A stretch of 64,000 nt of DNA from the NCBI RefSeq assembly GCF_900111565.1, contig NZ_FOIK01000007.1:65939-129938 (forward strand), read 5' to 3'. Shown one piece after another: positions 1-10,200 of this stretch; within the stretch, counting starts at the first letter, position 1; every line of letters begins with the position of its first letter. This DNA is from Paenibacillus sp. NFR01. Lineage in GTDB: Bacteria > Bacillota > Bacilli > Paenibacillales > Paenibacillaceae. A program made the position numbers and the translations under genes. The notes under the pieces are model-generated. The model was not told the origin of the DNA. It was given only the letters and a program-made list of their open reading frames with translations, and did not search any database.

Positions 1-1
1 G

Positions 2-2728
2 ATGGGTGCGAAGATTGCCAACATCAGCTGGTCGACGGAATCGTACAGCAATGCTTTGAAGGACGCAATTGACGCTTCCGATATGCTGTTTGTCGCGAGC
101 GCCGGGGAGGATTACGTGAATATCAATAAGGATGAATTTCCTGAATATCCGGCTGCGTATGACAGCGACAACATATTGTCGGTTGCAGGCCTCGGCATGG
201 ATGGGCAATTCTACAATACCTACGGAATAAAAAACGTTGATATCTCGGCGCCCAGCTCCAAGATCATGACTACGATTCCGACTCGGAATCCGGGCGTTGG
301 TGCGGAGATCGATAACGGCACGTATAAGGTGATTTACAACGAAATGGGCTATGAAGGCATGTGGACCGGCGATGCGTCGTCGATCAACAACCACATGGGA
401 GGGTTCAACAAAGCGCTGGAATACCTGGGCAAATCGGACGAAAGTCCTTCCTCCATCCTGCTGGTAGACGATGAGGAAATTTCTGAACAGAGCGATTACA
501 GCGTTCTGGGTGAGTACAAAGGCCTTCTGAACGCTGCGGGCGCCAATTATGATATCGCCAAGGTTCAGCCTGGTACGGACGGACCGTCTCTGGAGGAGAT
601 GAGCGCATACGATATCGTTATTTGGTTCACCGGATACGCTTTTGGCTCCTCGCTGGATGGACGGCCGACAACGGTTCTGCGGAGCCTGGACCAGAACAAT
701 CTGACGGAATACTTAAACGGCGGCGGCCGCCTGCTGCTGACGGGACCCGGTGCACTGACCAACATCGAATCCAGTGATTTCGTGAAGAACGTGCTTCACC
801 TGGACTTTGTCCGTTACGATTTTTATCGCGGGACGGGCGACATCAGCAGATGGAGTCATGCGGAAGGTCAACCGGGCACGGTCTATGATGGCGATCTGTA
901 CGATATTTCGGCGATCACCTTTGCCGATTATACGTCCAACGACGAGTCTGTCGCCCGAATGAATCTGACGGTTCCTATGCCTGATTACGATTATGATTTC
1001 GGAACGTATCTTGCGCCAGCGTATGCGTCCGGCGTTGCCGCGCTCATTCTGAGCCAGTCCCCAACGCTTGATGCCAAGTCGCTCAAGGAGCGCGTCATTC
1101 TTTCCGGCAAGCATCTCGAATCGTTGTATGACGAAGACAGACATGATTACATGAACAACGGCAGGATGGTCGATGCGTTCCGCGCGGTTAGCGACGATGA
1201 TGTTCCCGGCAAGCCGCTGCAGGCCGTTCAGACGGATTCGCTCGATCAAATCAGCGGCGATATGCAGGATGTGTTCTACGTCCATCTGAACGCCGGCGAC
1301 AAGCTGAACCTTTCGCTAACGGGAGACAACGGGGGCAAATTCATGATGGTGCTCTATAATCCCGATCTGAAATCGCTCAGCGATTGGGACGCGCAAGACA
1401 AGTCGCTCGGATCGTCCATGGCGGGCAGTTCGCCGGCAACGCTTACCTATCAAGCTGATAAGTCCGGCTACTATTACGTGGGTGTTTTCTTCATCGGCAG
1501 TTCGGACAGCTATACGCTCACGATGAACACAGATCCGAGCAACATGCAAGGCATGTATGAGGATACCAGTGCTTCGCTGGCTTTTACCGGTCCATGGGCG
1601 GAAAAAGAGGACGAAGGCTATTCCGGCGGGACGGTCAAGACCATCGACGCCGCGGGCAGCGTGAAGCTTGCGTTCACCGGCAGCCAGATCGAATGGACGG
1701 CCTTGAAGGATGACTCGATGGGCATCGCAGACGTGTATCTGGATGGAGTCAAGGCGGCATCGCCTTCTCTATACAGCAAGACGCCGCAAGCCCAGCAATC
1801 GGTCTTCAAGCAGTCTCTGCAATATGGATACCACACGATTGAAGTGAAGTGGACAGGAAAGTCCGATCCGGCGGCGAAGCGGACGGTGCACGCGATCAAT
1901 GTTGATTCGTTCAACGTCGGCGATGGCGCAGGCGCCTTTACCTCCGTCAAGGAAGAGTCGGATGCTGCCTTCCTTTTTAACGGTATATGGGCATGGCAGT
2001 CGAACGTTAACTATTCGGGCGGTCATGCGATGGTGACGGAAAACGCGGGCGCTTATGCGGAATTTTCATTCACGGGAACAAACGCGGTACTGCAGGCTGC
2101 AACATCGCCTAAGAGCGGGAAAGTGACCATCATGATCGACGATCAGCCCGAAACGGCGCAGACGATTGATCTTTACAGCGAGGCTACCCATTATCAGGTT
2201 CCGGTCTTTGACACGGGCGAGCTGTCTTACGGCCCGCACTTGCTTCGGATCATCAATGTGCATGCGAAGAACGAGAAGTCCGGAGGATACAGCACGAACG
2301 TCGACGCCATTGTCGTGACGAAACCGGCGGACGGCGCAAGCCTGAAAATCTATCAGGACATGAATCCGTTTGTGAAATTTACCGGTGTCTGGACGACCCA
2401 AATATCGAGTAAAAATTCCGGCGGCAGCGCGAAGTACTCCGATTTGACCGGCAATGCCGTGAAGTTCACCTTCCTGGGTACCAAGGTCACGCTTTTGTCC
2501 CAGACCGGACCGACCCGGGGCATGGTTGATATTTATATCGACGGCGTGAAGGCGAACGAGCAGCCAATCGATATGTACAGCGAGCAATACAGCTACAAAG
2601 TTCCAGTCTTCGAATCTGCTGTCCTGCCTTACGGAAGCCATGAAGTACAAGTTGTGAATACAGGAGAGAAAAACGTATTATCTTCGGGTCATGTGATCTC
2701 GATCGACGCTTTCTACGTCATCAAGTAG
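2..2728 (+). CDS. S8 subtilase-like pseudoprotease, 5' truncated by window edge
   Basis: The reading frame is open at the window edge, so the true N-terminus (signal peptide, catalytic Asp and His) lies outside. The rest aligns throughout with the subtilase at 7213-10950. At the oxyanion position the paralogue has AAGN; this copy has SAGE (E36). At the nucleophile position the paralogue has GTSMAAP; this copy has GTYLAPA, so the catalytic Ser is Tyr336. The protein is therefore probably not a protease. A roughly 200-residue alpha/beta domain resembling a GATase-like/DUF4350 fold is inserted between these two sites (about residues 110-300). A PPC-like beta-sandwich follows (about 415-510), then three related modules of about 115 residues (520-640, 650-775, 780-908), each opening with FxGxW and SGG motifs. 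It is probably secreted and may bind rather than cut. The frame is otherwise intact, so decay is not evident. Confidence 0.8.
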   Translation: MGAKIANISWSTESYSNALKDAIDASDMLFVASAGEDYVNINKDEFPEYPAAYDSDNILSVAGLGMDGQFYNTYGIKNVDISAPSSKIMTTIPTRNPGVGAEIDNGTYKVIYNEMGYEGMWTGDASSINNHMGGFNKALEYLGKSDESPSSILLVDDEEISEQSDYSVLGEYKGLLNAAGANYDIAKVQPGTDGPSLEEMSAYDIVIWFTGYAFGSSLDGRPTTVLRSLDQNNLTEYLNGGGRLLLTGPGALTNIESSDFVKNVLHLDFVRYDFYRGTGDISRWSHAEGQPGTVYDGDLYDISAITFADYTSNDESVARMNLTVPMPDYDYDFGTYLAPAYASGVAALILSQSPTLDAKSLKERVILSGKHLESLYDEDRHDYMNNGRMVDAFRAVSDDDVPGKPLQAVQTDSLDQISGDMQDVFYVHLNAGDKLNLSLTGDNGGKFMMVLYNPDLKSLSDWDAQDKSLGSSMAGSSPATLTYQADKSGYYYVGVFFIGSSDSYTLTMNTDPSNMQGMYEDTSASLAFTGPWAEKEDEGYSGGTVKTIDAAGSVKLAFTGSQIEWTALKDDSMGIADVYLDGVKAASPSLYSKTPQAQQSVFKQSLQYGYHTIEVKWTGKSDPAAKRTVHAINVDSFNVGDGAGAFTSVKEESDAAFLFNGIWAWQSNVNYSGGHAMVTENAGAYAEFSFTGTNAVLQAATSPKSGKVTIMIDDQPETAQTIDLYSEATHYQVPVFDTGELSYGPHLLRIINVHAKNEKSGGYSTNVDAIVVTKPADGASLKIYQDMNPFVKFTGVWTTQISSKNSGGSAKYSDLTGNAVKFTFLGTKVTLLSQTGPTRGMVDIYIDGVKANEQPIDMYSEQYSYKVPVFESAVLPYGSHEVQVVNTGEKNVLSSGHVISIDAFYVIK

Positions 2729-2759
2729 GCATTTAGCACTTCTTATTATTCATGCGGAA

Positions 2760-5700
2760 ATGGGGAACAGAAACTTGAAAAACGTACTCATGAAAAAGTC
2801 GGCCGTGTTCGCAGCCGCCATGATGTTGCTGTTTAACGTGCCCGCCAGCGTCCTGGCTGCCGATAGCGAAGCCGCGAATGTGACGAGCGGGCTGCCCAAA
2901 ATCGATTACAAGCAGTTGAAGGAAGCATTCGAGAAAGCATCGAAAGCCGATGCGGAACAGGAGCCTTCCATTTCGCCAGGGCTGAACACGAAATCTGCCG
3001 GCAGCGTCAACGTCATCGTGCAGTTCAGCAAAGAGCCGGTGGTGGTCAGTCAATATGGCGCTAAGCTGCGCAGACAAGCGTTCTCTGCACAGACGGTGAC
3101 GCAAGGGATCCAACAGCAGCAGGCTGCTTTCGTCAGCGCCTCGAAAGCAAAGGGCGTGTCGGTTAAGGTGAACCGTAAGTTCAATACGGTTTTGAACGGG
3201 ATGGAGGTTACGGTGCCTGCAGATAAAATCCCGACATTGGCCAGTCTTCCGGGCGTAGTCAGCATTAGCGAAAATCTGACGTACTATCCCCTTGCTGCTG
3301 ACGGAGGTGCGGCGGTTATGGCTGATCCGGTATACGACGACGCTCCGCTCAAGCAAATCGGCGTTGACGAAGCATGGGCCATGGGCTATACAGGAGCAGG
3401 CATGAAGGTTGCGGTTCTCGATACAGGCGTTGATTATTACCACCCTGACTTGACTATTGCAGGCGGCTACGATTCCTTCTATCAGGATGATGATCCTTAC
3501 GAGGAGCCTCCGCTCACGCCGATGGAGGATGAGCTCGGCATCGGCTTCGAAGGTACGCAGCACGGCACTCACGTTTCAGGAACGATCGCGGGTCGTGCCC
3601 GCAACGGTGCGGCATCGCAAGTGCAAAAGGGTGTTGCATACGACGCGGACCTGTATGTCTACAAAGTGCTTGGCAGAACGTCAGATGGTAAGGTATCCGG
3701 CTCCTCGGCGACGATCATTGACGGTATAGAGCGGGCGGTTAAAGCCGGCGTTGACGTCATTAACATGTCGCTTGGCGCAGACGAGAACAAGAATCCGAAT
3801 TCGCCGGACTCCATTGCGGTCAACAACGCGGTTCTCCACGGTGTCACCGTAGTCGTCGCGAATGGCAACGCAGCAACGCAGGGGCCTTATTACTACTCGA
3901 TGGGCACGCCTTCGGCTGCGCAGCTTGCTTTCTCTGTCGGGGCTGCTACAAGCCCGAGTACAATTCCGATCTATAGCGCAAATGTATCCCATCAGATCTC
4001 TGGCGCTGCCCCTTCCGAAGCGAAGCCGCTGAAGCTGGCCCAGTGGAAGACGGGTCAGGAGGACTTCGCGGCGCTGTTTGGAACGGATCCGATCAATGCA
4101 GTTTACGTTGGCCTTGGCAAAGACTCCGACTACAAGAATGTGAATGTAACGGGGAAAATCGCGTTTATCTCCCGCGGCGACATCGCATTCACCGATAAAG
4201 TGGCCTTTGCGAAGAAGCACGGCGCACTTGCCGTCATCATGTTCAACGGCAACTCCAAAAAGGTAGGCGGCGTGACAGTTCCGGACTTGACGGAAGACCA
4301 GCCTGGCCGTAACGGCCTGATCGGACTCGATGGCGGGCCGGGTGCCGACAACATTCCGACGTTCGATATGACGGGCGTGGAAGGCCGGTCGATTGCGCGT
4401 GAGTTGACCAGCACTTCGGGTAAAACGCTCAGCTTCACGTTCGAGGCTTTCAACTCTACCGAGAATGAGGGCGATCAGATGGGCGACTTCAGCTCGCGGG
4501 GCCCTAACTCGGACGGTAACTTCAGTATTAAGCCGGATCTCGTCGCTCCGGGTGTCAACATCTATTCGACCTGGCCGGAGTATGGAAAATTTAACTCCAA
4601 TGCGAACTATAGCGAAGCATATATGCGTGAATCGGGTACGAGCATGGCCACGCCTCACGTAGCGGGGCTGGCGCTGCTCGTGAAGGAGGCGCATCCGGAC
4701 TGGGGGCCGCTCGATATCCGCGCCGCACTTGATAATACGTCGGAAAGCATTTACGATCCGTCGGGAACGCTGTACGACGTCTATTCCCAAGGTTCGGGGC
4801 GGGTTAACGTGGCTAAGGCCATCGAGACACCGGCTCTCTTGAAAGCGATGGATAACATCACCATTTACGACAACTTGATGAATGCGACGACGATGCCAAG
4901 CGAAGCGGGCAGCGTAAGCTTCGGTTTGGTTGATGCCGGGTCTCCGGCTGTCTCGAAGCCGCTGGAGCTGGAGAACATGTCCGGCAATGCGCTGACATAT
5001 TCGGCTCACGTATCCATGCACCTGCAGGTCACATCGGACCCGGATCCGATCCGTTCCGTGCCGACGCCGGATGTATCCAAGATCGATATGACCTTAAGCG
5101 GCTTGGGCGCAGGTGACACGGTAACAGTATCGCCTAACGGTAAAGCTGACTTTACGCTGATAGCCGAAGCGAATCCGGATGCGAAAGCCGGCGTCTATGA
5201 AGGCGAAGTCGTGCTGGAAAGCGCAGGCGTGCCTACGCTTCATCTGCCGTTCGTCATTCATGTCGGCGAAGATTCAGATCCGACGGAATGGGGCGTGACG
5301 GACATTCGCTCGACAGACGTGGTGGCCGCTCCGGACCATCCCATCGACGTTACGGCGAATTTAAACGCTAAGGACATCCAGCAAATTCTGCTGGTTGCTT
5401 TCTCGCCAGAATCCGACGCATGCATTGTATCGACCATGTATGACGAGGAGTTGACGACCATCGCGCCAGGCCCGCTCAAATTCGAGCAAATCGACGGCAG
5501 CTGTATTGGCACGGATGAGAGAGTGGACGATGAGGGGAATTTTTTGATAGGCAAGCTGGACGGTTTTTACGAGCTCGCCATTATGGCGCTGCATGTCGAT
5601 AAAGCGACCGGAGAGGCCGACTTCGATCATGCACAGGTTGCCTACACAAGTGTGAAATTTAGCAGTGGAAGCATCGGTAACCCGGGCGGCGAAAATCCGG

Positions 5701-7100
5701 GCGGAGGCGATCCGGGCAATGAGAACCCGGGTGGAGGCGATCCGGGCAATGGAAATCCGGGTGGCGGTAATCCGGGCGGAGGCAATCCGGGTGGCGGTAG
5801 TCCGGGTGGTGGCAGTCCTGGTGGCGGTAGTCCAGGAGGCGGCGGTTCGGGTGGTAACACTGGAAACGATACACCGCAATCGAACGGAGGCATTACCCCA
5901 ACGGTATTTGAGCAAGGGCAATCCAAAGAGGCCGCTGAGGTCTCCATGAAGCTCGAGGGACAAGAATTGATCGCAAGCGTGACGAACGAGGGACTGAAGA
6001 AGGCGATCGACAACGCGAAGCAATCCCCGGTTGCCATTACCATGAGCACGGCCGATAAAGATTCGACAGGAGCACAGCTGCAGCTGACGCCGGCGCAAGT
6101 CAATCTGCTGCGCCAAGCGCCTGCCAACAGTTCAATAGTCTTTACGTGGAACGAGGCTTCATCCGTTGCCTTCCCGCTGTCCGTACTGGCGGGCTTGTCG
6201 GAGGGTGCGGCATTGAATATTCACGTTGAGAAGAACGCAAACGCGAAGTCTGGATTCCAGGCTGCATATCCGGAAGCCGACATCCTGGGCGAAGCTTACA
6301 CGTTCGAGGCGGATATCGTCCTGAACGGCAAGACGACGCCGGTTGACTTCAAACCGGAGCAATCGTTCAAACGCTCCTTCCTGATTGCGCAAGCAGTGAA
6401 TCCTGCGTCGGCAGGGGTGTTGTATGAAGAAGACGGCAAAGTCAGCCCGGTAGCTGCGACATTCCAAGCAGCCAGCGGCGGAACAATCGTTACGATCGAC
6501 CGTCCTGGATTCTCGACGTATGCAGTGGCCAAACGCCAGGTGGCGTTTAGCGATATCGGAAATTCCTGGGCTAAGGATCATATTCAGACACTGGCCAATG
6601 CGTTCCTGCTGAATGGCACGTCGGCAGGCAAGTTCGAGCCGAAGGCGGATGTTACGCGTGCTCAATTCGCATCGATGCTTGTTCGTGGGCTGGGTCTGCA
6701 GAAAGCGGCGGCATCTGCTCCATTTAGCGATGTGACTGCGAAGGACTGGTTCGCTCAGGATGTGGCGGCCGCATACGCAGCCGGTCTCGTGACTGGCGGC
6801 GCAGACGGCAGCTTCCATCCGAACGCTCCGATCAGCCGTCAGGACTTGACGGTAATGCTCGCCAGAGCAGCGGAACTGCTCAAGCTGCTCAAGCCTGCCG
6901 GAACGCATAAGCCTTACACGGATATGCCGCAAATTAGCGCTTACGCCGAAGAAAGCGTACAGACGGTGAGCGATCTTGGACTGATGGAAGGGTATCAATC
7001 GCAAGGCGGCATCGCATTCGATCCGCAAGGAGAGACAAGCCGCGAAGCCGTGGCGAAAGTGCTCCACAGCTTACTTCAAGCTGCCGGTCTAATTCAATAA
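2760..7100 (+). CDS. Vpr-like S8 serine protease with PA domain and C-terminal SLH repeats
   Basis: Predicted extracellular, cell-wall-anchored subtilisin. The order is signal peptide (about residues 1-34), I9-type propeptide (about 80-180), and a catalytic domain with Asp221 (VLDTGVD), His268 (QHGTHVSG), oxyanion Asn370 and Ser628 (SGTSMATPHVAG). A PA domain is inserted between Asn and Ser, as in Vpr/lactocepin-type proteases. Then come a beta-sandwich region, a Pro/Gly linker of NPGGG-like repeats (about 974-1035), a further beta domain and three SLH repeats (about 1260-1446) that bind pyruvylated wall polymer. The start is uncertain: ATG 2760, TTG 2775 (behind GGGGA, like the TTG start of the next gene) and ATG 2790 are all in frame. 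It lies 31 nt behind the pseudoprotease gene and is probably co-transcribed with it. Confidence 0.9.
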   Translation: MGNRNLKNVLMKKSAVFAAAMMLLFNVPASVLAADSEAANVTSGLPKIDYKQLKEAFEKASKADAEQEPSISPGLNTKSAGSVNVIVQFSKEPVVVSQYGAKLRRQAFSAQTVTQGIQQQQAAFVSASKAKGVSVKVNRKFNTVLNGMEVTVPADKIPTLASLPGVVSISENLTYYPLAADGGAAVMADPVYDDAPLKQIGVDEAWAMGYTGAGMKVAVLDTGVDYYHPDLTIAGGYDSFYQDDDPYEEPPLTPMEDELGIGFEGTQHGTHVSGTIAGRARNGAASQVQKGVAYDADLYVYKVLGRTSDGKVSGSSATIIDGIERAVKAGVDVINMSLGADENKNPNSPDSIAVNNAVLHGVTVVVANGNAATQGPYYYSMGTPSAAQLAFSVGAATSPSTIPIYSANVSHQISGAAPSEAKPLKLAQWKTGQEDFAALFGTDPINAVYVGLGKDSDYKNVNVTGKIAFISRGDIAFTDKVAFAKKHGALAVIMFNGNSKKVGGVTVPDLTEDQPGRNGLIGLDGGPGADNIPTFDMTGVEGRSIARELTSTSGKTLSFTFEAFNSTENEGDQMGDFSSRGPNSDGNFSIKPDLVAPGVNIYSTWPEYGKFNSNANYSEAYMRESGTSMATPHVAGLALLVKEAHPDWGPLDIRAALDNTSESIYDPSGTLYDVYSQGSGRVNVAKAIETPALLKAMDNITIYDNLMNATTMPSEAGSVSFGLVDAGSPAVSKPLELENMSGNALTYSAHVSMHLQVTSDPDPIRSVPTPDVSKIDMTLSGLGAGDTVTVSPNGKADFTLIAEANPDAKAGVYEGEVVLESAGVPTLHLPFVIHVGEDSDPTEWGVTDIRSTDVVAAPDHPIDVTANLNAKDIQQILLVAFSPESDACIVSTMYDEELTTIAPGPLKFEQIDGSCIGTDERVDDEGNFLIGKLDGFYELAIMALHVDKATGEADFDHAQVAYTSVKFSSGSIGNPGGENPGGGDPGNENPGGGDPGNGNPGGGNPGGGNPGGGSPGGGSPGGGSPGGGGSGGNTGNDTPQSNGGITPTVFEQGQSKEAAEVSMKLEGQELIASVTNEGLKKAIDNAKQSPVAITMSTADKDSTGAQLQLTPAQVNLLRQAPANSSIVFTWNEASSVAFPLSVLAGLSEGAALNIHVEKNANAKSGFQAAYPEADILGEAYTFEADIVLNGKTTPVDFKPEQSFKRSFLIAQAVNPASAGVLYEEDGKVSPVAATFQAASGGTIVTIDRPGFSTYAVAKRQVAFSDIGNSWAKDHIQTLANAFLLNGTSAGKFEPKADVTRAQFASMLVRGLGLQKAAASAPFSDVTAKDWFAQDVAAAYAAGLVTGGADGSFHPNAPISRQDLTVMLARAAELLKLLKPAGTHKPYTDMPQISAYAEESVQTVSDLGLMEGYQSQGGIAFDPQGETSREAVAKVLHSLLQAAGLIQ

Positions 7101-7130
7101 GCCGTTGTGCCCGAGGGAATTCGGGTTGGA

Positions 7131-7151
7131 GGAAGCCGGTTGCCGGCTTCC
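7131..7151. other. Perfect hairpin between two subtilase genes
   Basis: GGAAGCCGG, loop TTG, CCGGCTTCC form a 9-bp GC-rich stem in the 112-nt gap between the SLH protease and the next subtilase. No T-tract follows, so it is not a typical intrinsic terminator. It could be an mRNA stabiliser or partial attenuator. Confidence 0.4.
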
Positions 7152-7212
7152 CTGGCCTCTCCCCGGCATTTGCGCGGCAGAACACTACCTGTGACAGAAG
7201 GAGCCCAAAACC

Positions 7213-10200
7213 TTGAAAAGAAAAGTACGAAAACAAGCTCTTGTCGTGACGCTTTCTTTGTCGGTAGCGTTGGGCCTGACGGTTCCGGACGTTGCGGCCT
7301 ATGCACAAATGGCGGACGATACGCAGCCCGCAACGCAAAAAGCACCGGACAAGGAGCGTAAAAGCCAATGGCCAGCGGCCGCATCGAATACATTGAATCA
7401 ACCAGCTGACCTTGAAGAAGCCCCTCAAGAGCCGCAGACGCAGCTGTCGCTCCCCGTGACTGAACAGGATAAGTTTCTGGCCAGTCTAGGGAAACAAGCA
7501 GGGGCGGCGTCCCAGGCGGAAGGGAGCCGGGTCCTTGTTAAGTACAAGGAGGGCGCCGATTTCTCGAATAATCGGATCGGGTCTGAAGCAGTCTCCGAAG
7601 CATGGACGCTTCCCGGCTCGGATCTTGCGGTGCTGCAACTGGCATCTGCCGATGTGGACGGAGTGATCTCGCAGCTGGAAAGCGATCCGAACGTTCTATA
7701 TGCGGAACCGGATGTTAAGGTTCATATGGCCTCAGTGCCAAGCGATCCTATGTTCCCCGAGCAATGGGGGCTTCGGAATGTTGGACAAATCATTGACGGT
7801 CCGATCAAAGGCCTTCCAGGCTTTGATATCAATGCGTTGAACGCATGGGATATCAGCCAAGGAAGCGGCGATGTCACCGTTGCGGTTCTGGATACGGGCA
7901 TAGACACTGCCCATCCTGACCTGCAGTCCAATATCTGGCGAAACGCCGGCGAAATTCCGAATAACGGCATCGACGATGACGGAGACGGATTTGTGGATGA
8001 TGTGAACGGCTGGGACTTCTATAACGGAGACGGAACGGTCTTCGATGCCAGCCAAGGCGACTTTCACGGCACCGAGGTGGCAGGCATCATCGCTGCTTCG
8101 GCAAATAACGGCATCGGGATTTCTGGCGTCGCTCCAAATGTGAAGATCCTGCCGCTGAAGGTGCTTGGACCTGATGGTTCGGGTTATGCATCGGACATTA
8201 TCCGCGCGATTCAATATGCCGAGCGTGCCGGAGCCCGAGTCGCGAACCTGAGCTGGACGACGGATACGTACAGTAAGGCGCTGAAGGATGCAATCGAGGC
8301 CTCGCCGATGCTCTTCACTGTTGCGGCAGGCAATGAGCCCAAAGAGGATTTCTCGCTCAAGGCGCCAAGAAACCTTGACGTTACTCCGGTCTATCCGGGA
8401 TCCTTCGGCACCGGCAATATGGTTACTGTAGGTTCGGTGGGTCCTGATGGACTTTACTCTTACTTCAGCAACTACGGATCCAAGAGCATCGATCTGGCGG
8501 CACCGGGCATCGCTGTACTCAGCACGGAGCCTTCCCGGAATATCGGTCTTGGCGCGCAAATCGATAATGGAACATTTAAGGCGGTCTATAACGTATTTGG
8601 CTTCGAGTCGATGCCTGTAGCGGAGCAGCGGCAAGCGGCCTTCGACAGCGCCATGCAGTTTCTTGGCGTTTCCGGCGGCGGGGATAAGCCCTCCGTTCTG
8701 CTAGTGCAGGACGATATGAATGATATCAGCTACCCGGATGAGCTTGAGATCTACACCGGGCTGCTGGATAAAGCCGGGTACACGTATGATGTAGAGACGG
8801 TACTGGCGGCGGCCGAGGGACCATCGCTTGAGACGTTAAGCGGTTATGATGCCGTGATCTGGTTCACGGGATTTGGCAATTCATCGTTCATGCCAAAGGA
8901 TGAAGAGAACGTTACCGCCTACTTGAACGGCGGCGGAAGCTTGCTGCTGACGGGTCCTGGCTCACTGTTTCGACTGGCTGATACGCCGTTTATGCGCGAT
9001 ACGCTGCATTTAGACTTCGTTCGGTTCGAAGAGCCCGATTACGAGAGCTGGAGTTTTGCGTCAGGCATCGCCGGCACGATCTATGAAGGGATAGAGTACA
9101 ACCTGACGGATAAGGGGGTATTCAGCGACGTCGAAACCAACGATCCGGCGATTACCCTCATCAATCTGGAGGTTCCGGTGAATGACTACGGCAAGAACAC
9201 GGGAACGTCGATGGCTGCTCCGTACGCGGCGGGTCTTGCCGCGCTTCTGTTCAGCCAAGATCCTTCGCAGAGTGCAGAATCTGTCCGGGCCCGCCTGAAG
9301 CTTAGCGGCAAGCCGCTTGCTTCGCTTGCGAACATGACGTCAAACGGCAAAATGCTTGACGCGTTCGGCGCATTGACCGATGACGAGCTTCCGGGCAAAC
9401 CGCTTCCGGCTGCGAATTCGGCCTTGGGTACATTGGATGAAGCGGCGAATCCGGACGATGTTTACTTCGTTCATCTGCTCGCCGGCGACACGCTGTCGTT
9501 GTCGCTATCGGGAAGCGCGGATACCGATTTCGATCTATATTTGTACGGCCCTTCCACACAAACCATTCAATCCAGCAGTGGCATGGCGGCATATTCGGAG
9601 TCGGAAGGCAGTTCGGCAGAGTCCCTTAATTATCATGTGCCGGAGACGGGTTATTACTATGTCAACGTTCATGCTTTTGGCGGAAGCGGAACCTACGAGC
9701 TGAGTACTTCCCAAGAGGAAGCAGTGACACATGGGGTTGGTGTCTACGAAGATGACGATCAGGCCCTCACATTCAGCGGCGACTGGAAAACAAGCTCCGA
9801 TACCGGCTATTCGAGCGGGACAGCCAAGAAATTGAATGCCGAAGGCAGCGTCAGCTTCACGTTCACCGGGAGCGAGGTTAGCTGGACGGGCTATAAAGGG
9901 CCTGATCAGGGTATCGCCGATGTGTATATTGATGGTGTCAAGGTTGCTTCGCCATCCCTTTACAACAAATGGAGACAATTGAGACAGACCCTGTTCAAGC
10001 AAGCCGTACCGAAGGGGGCGCATACGCTGACCATAAAGTGGACGGGCAGCCAGGAGATGTATTCGACAGGAACAACCATTAACGTCGATGGGTTAACCGT
10101 TGCCGATCAGGCCGAAGCCTACACGGTAAAGCTTGAGGAGAACAATCCGGACTTCTCATTCAAAGGCTCGTGGAAAAAACAGCCCAATACGGTATTTTCG

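Noticed and set aside
3681..5021. 446-codon frame on the minus strand inside the SLH protease gene
   Set aside because: Antisense shadow of the subtilase and PA domains; Arg/His-rich and without family motifs.
5680..5860. Repetitive GGCGGTAATCCGGGT-like DNA considered as a CRISPR or mobile repeat
   Set aside because: It encodes the Pro/Gly linker of the SLH protease in frame; the repeats lack spacers and are coding low complexity.
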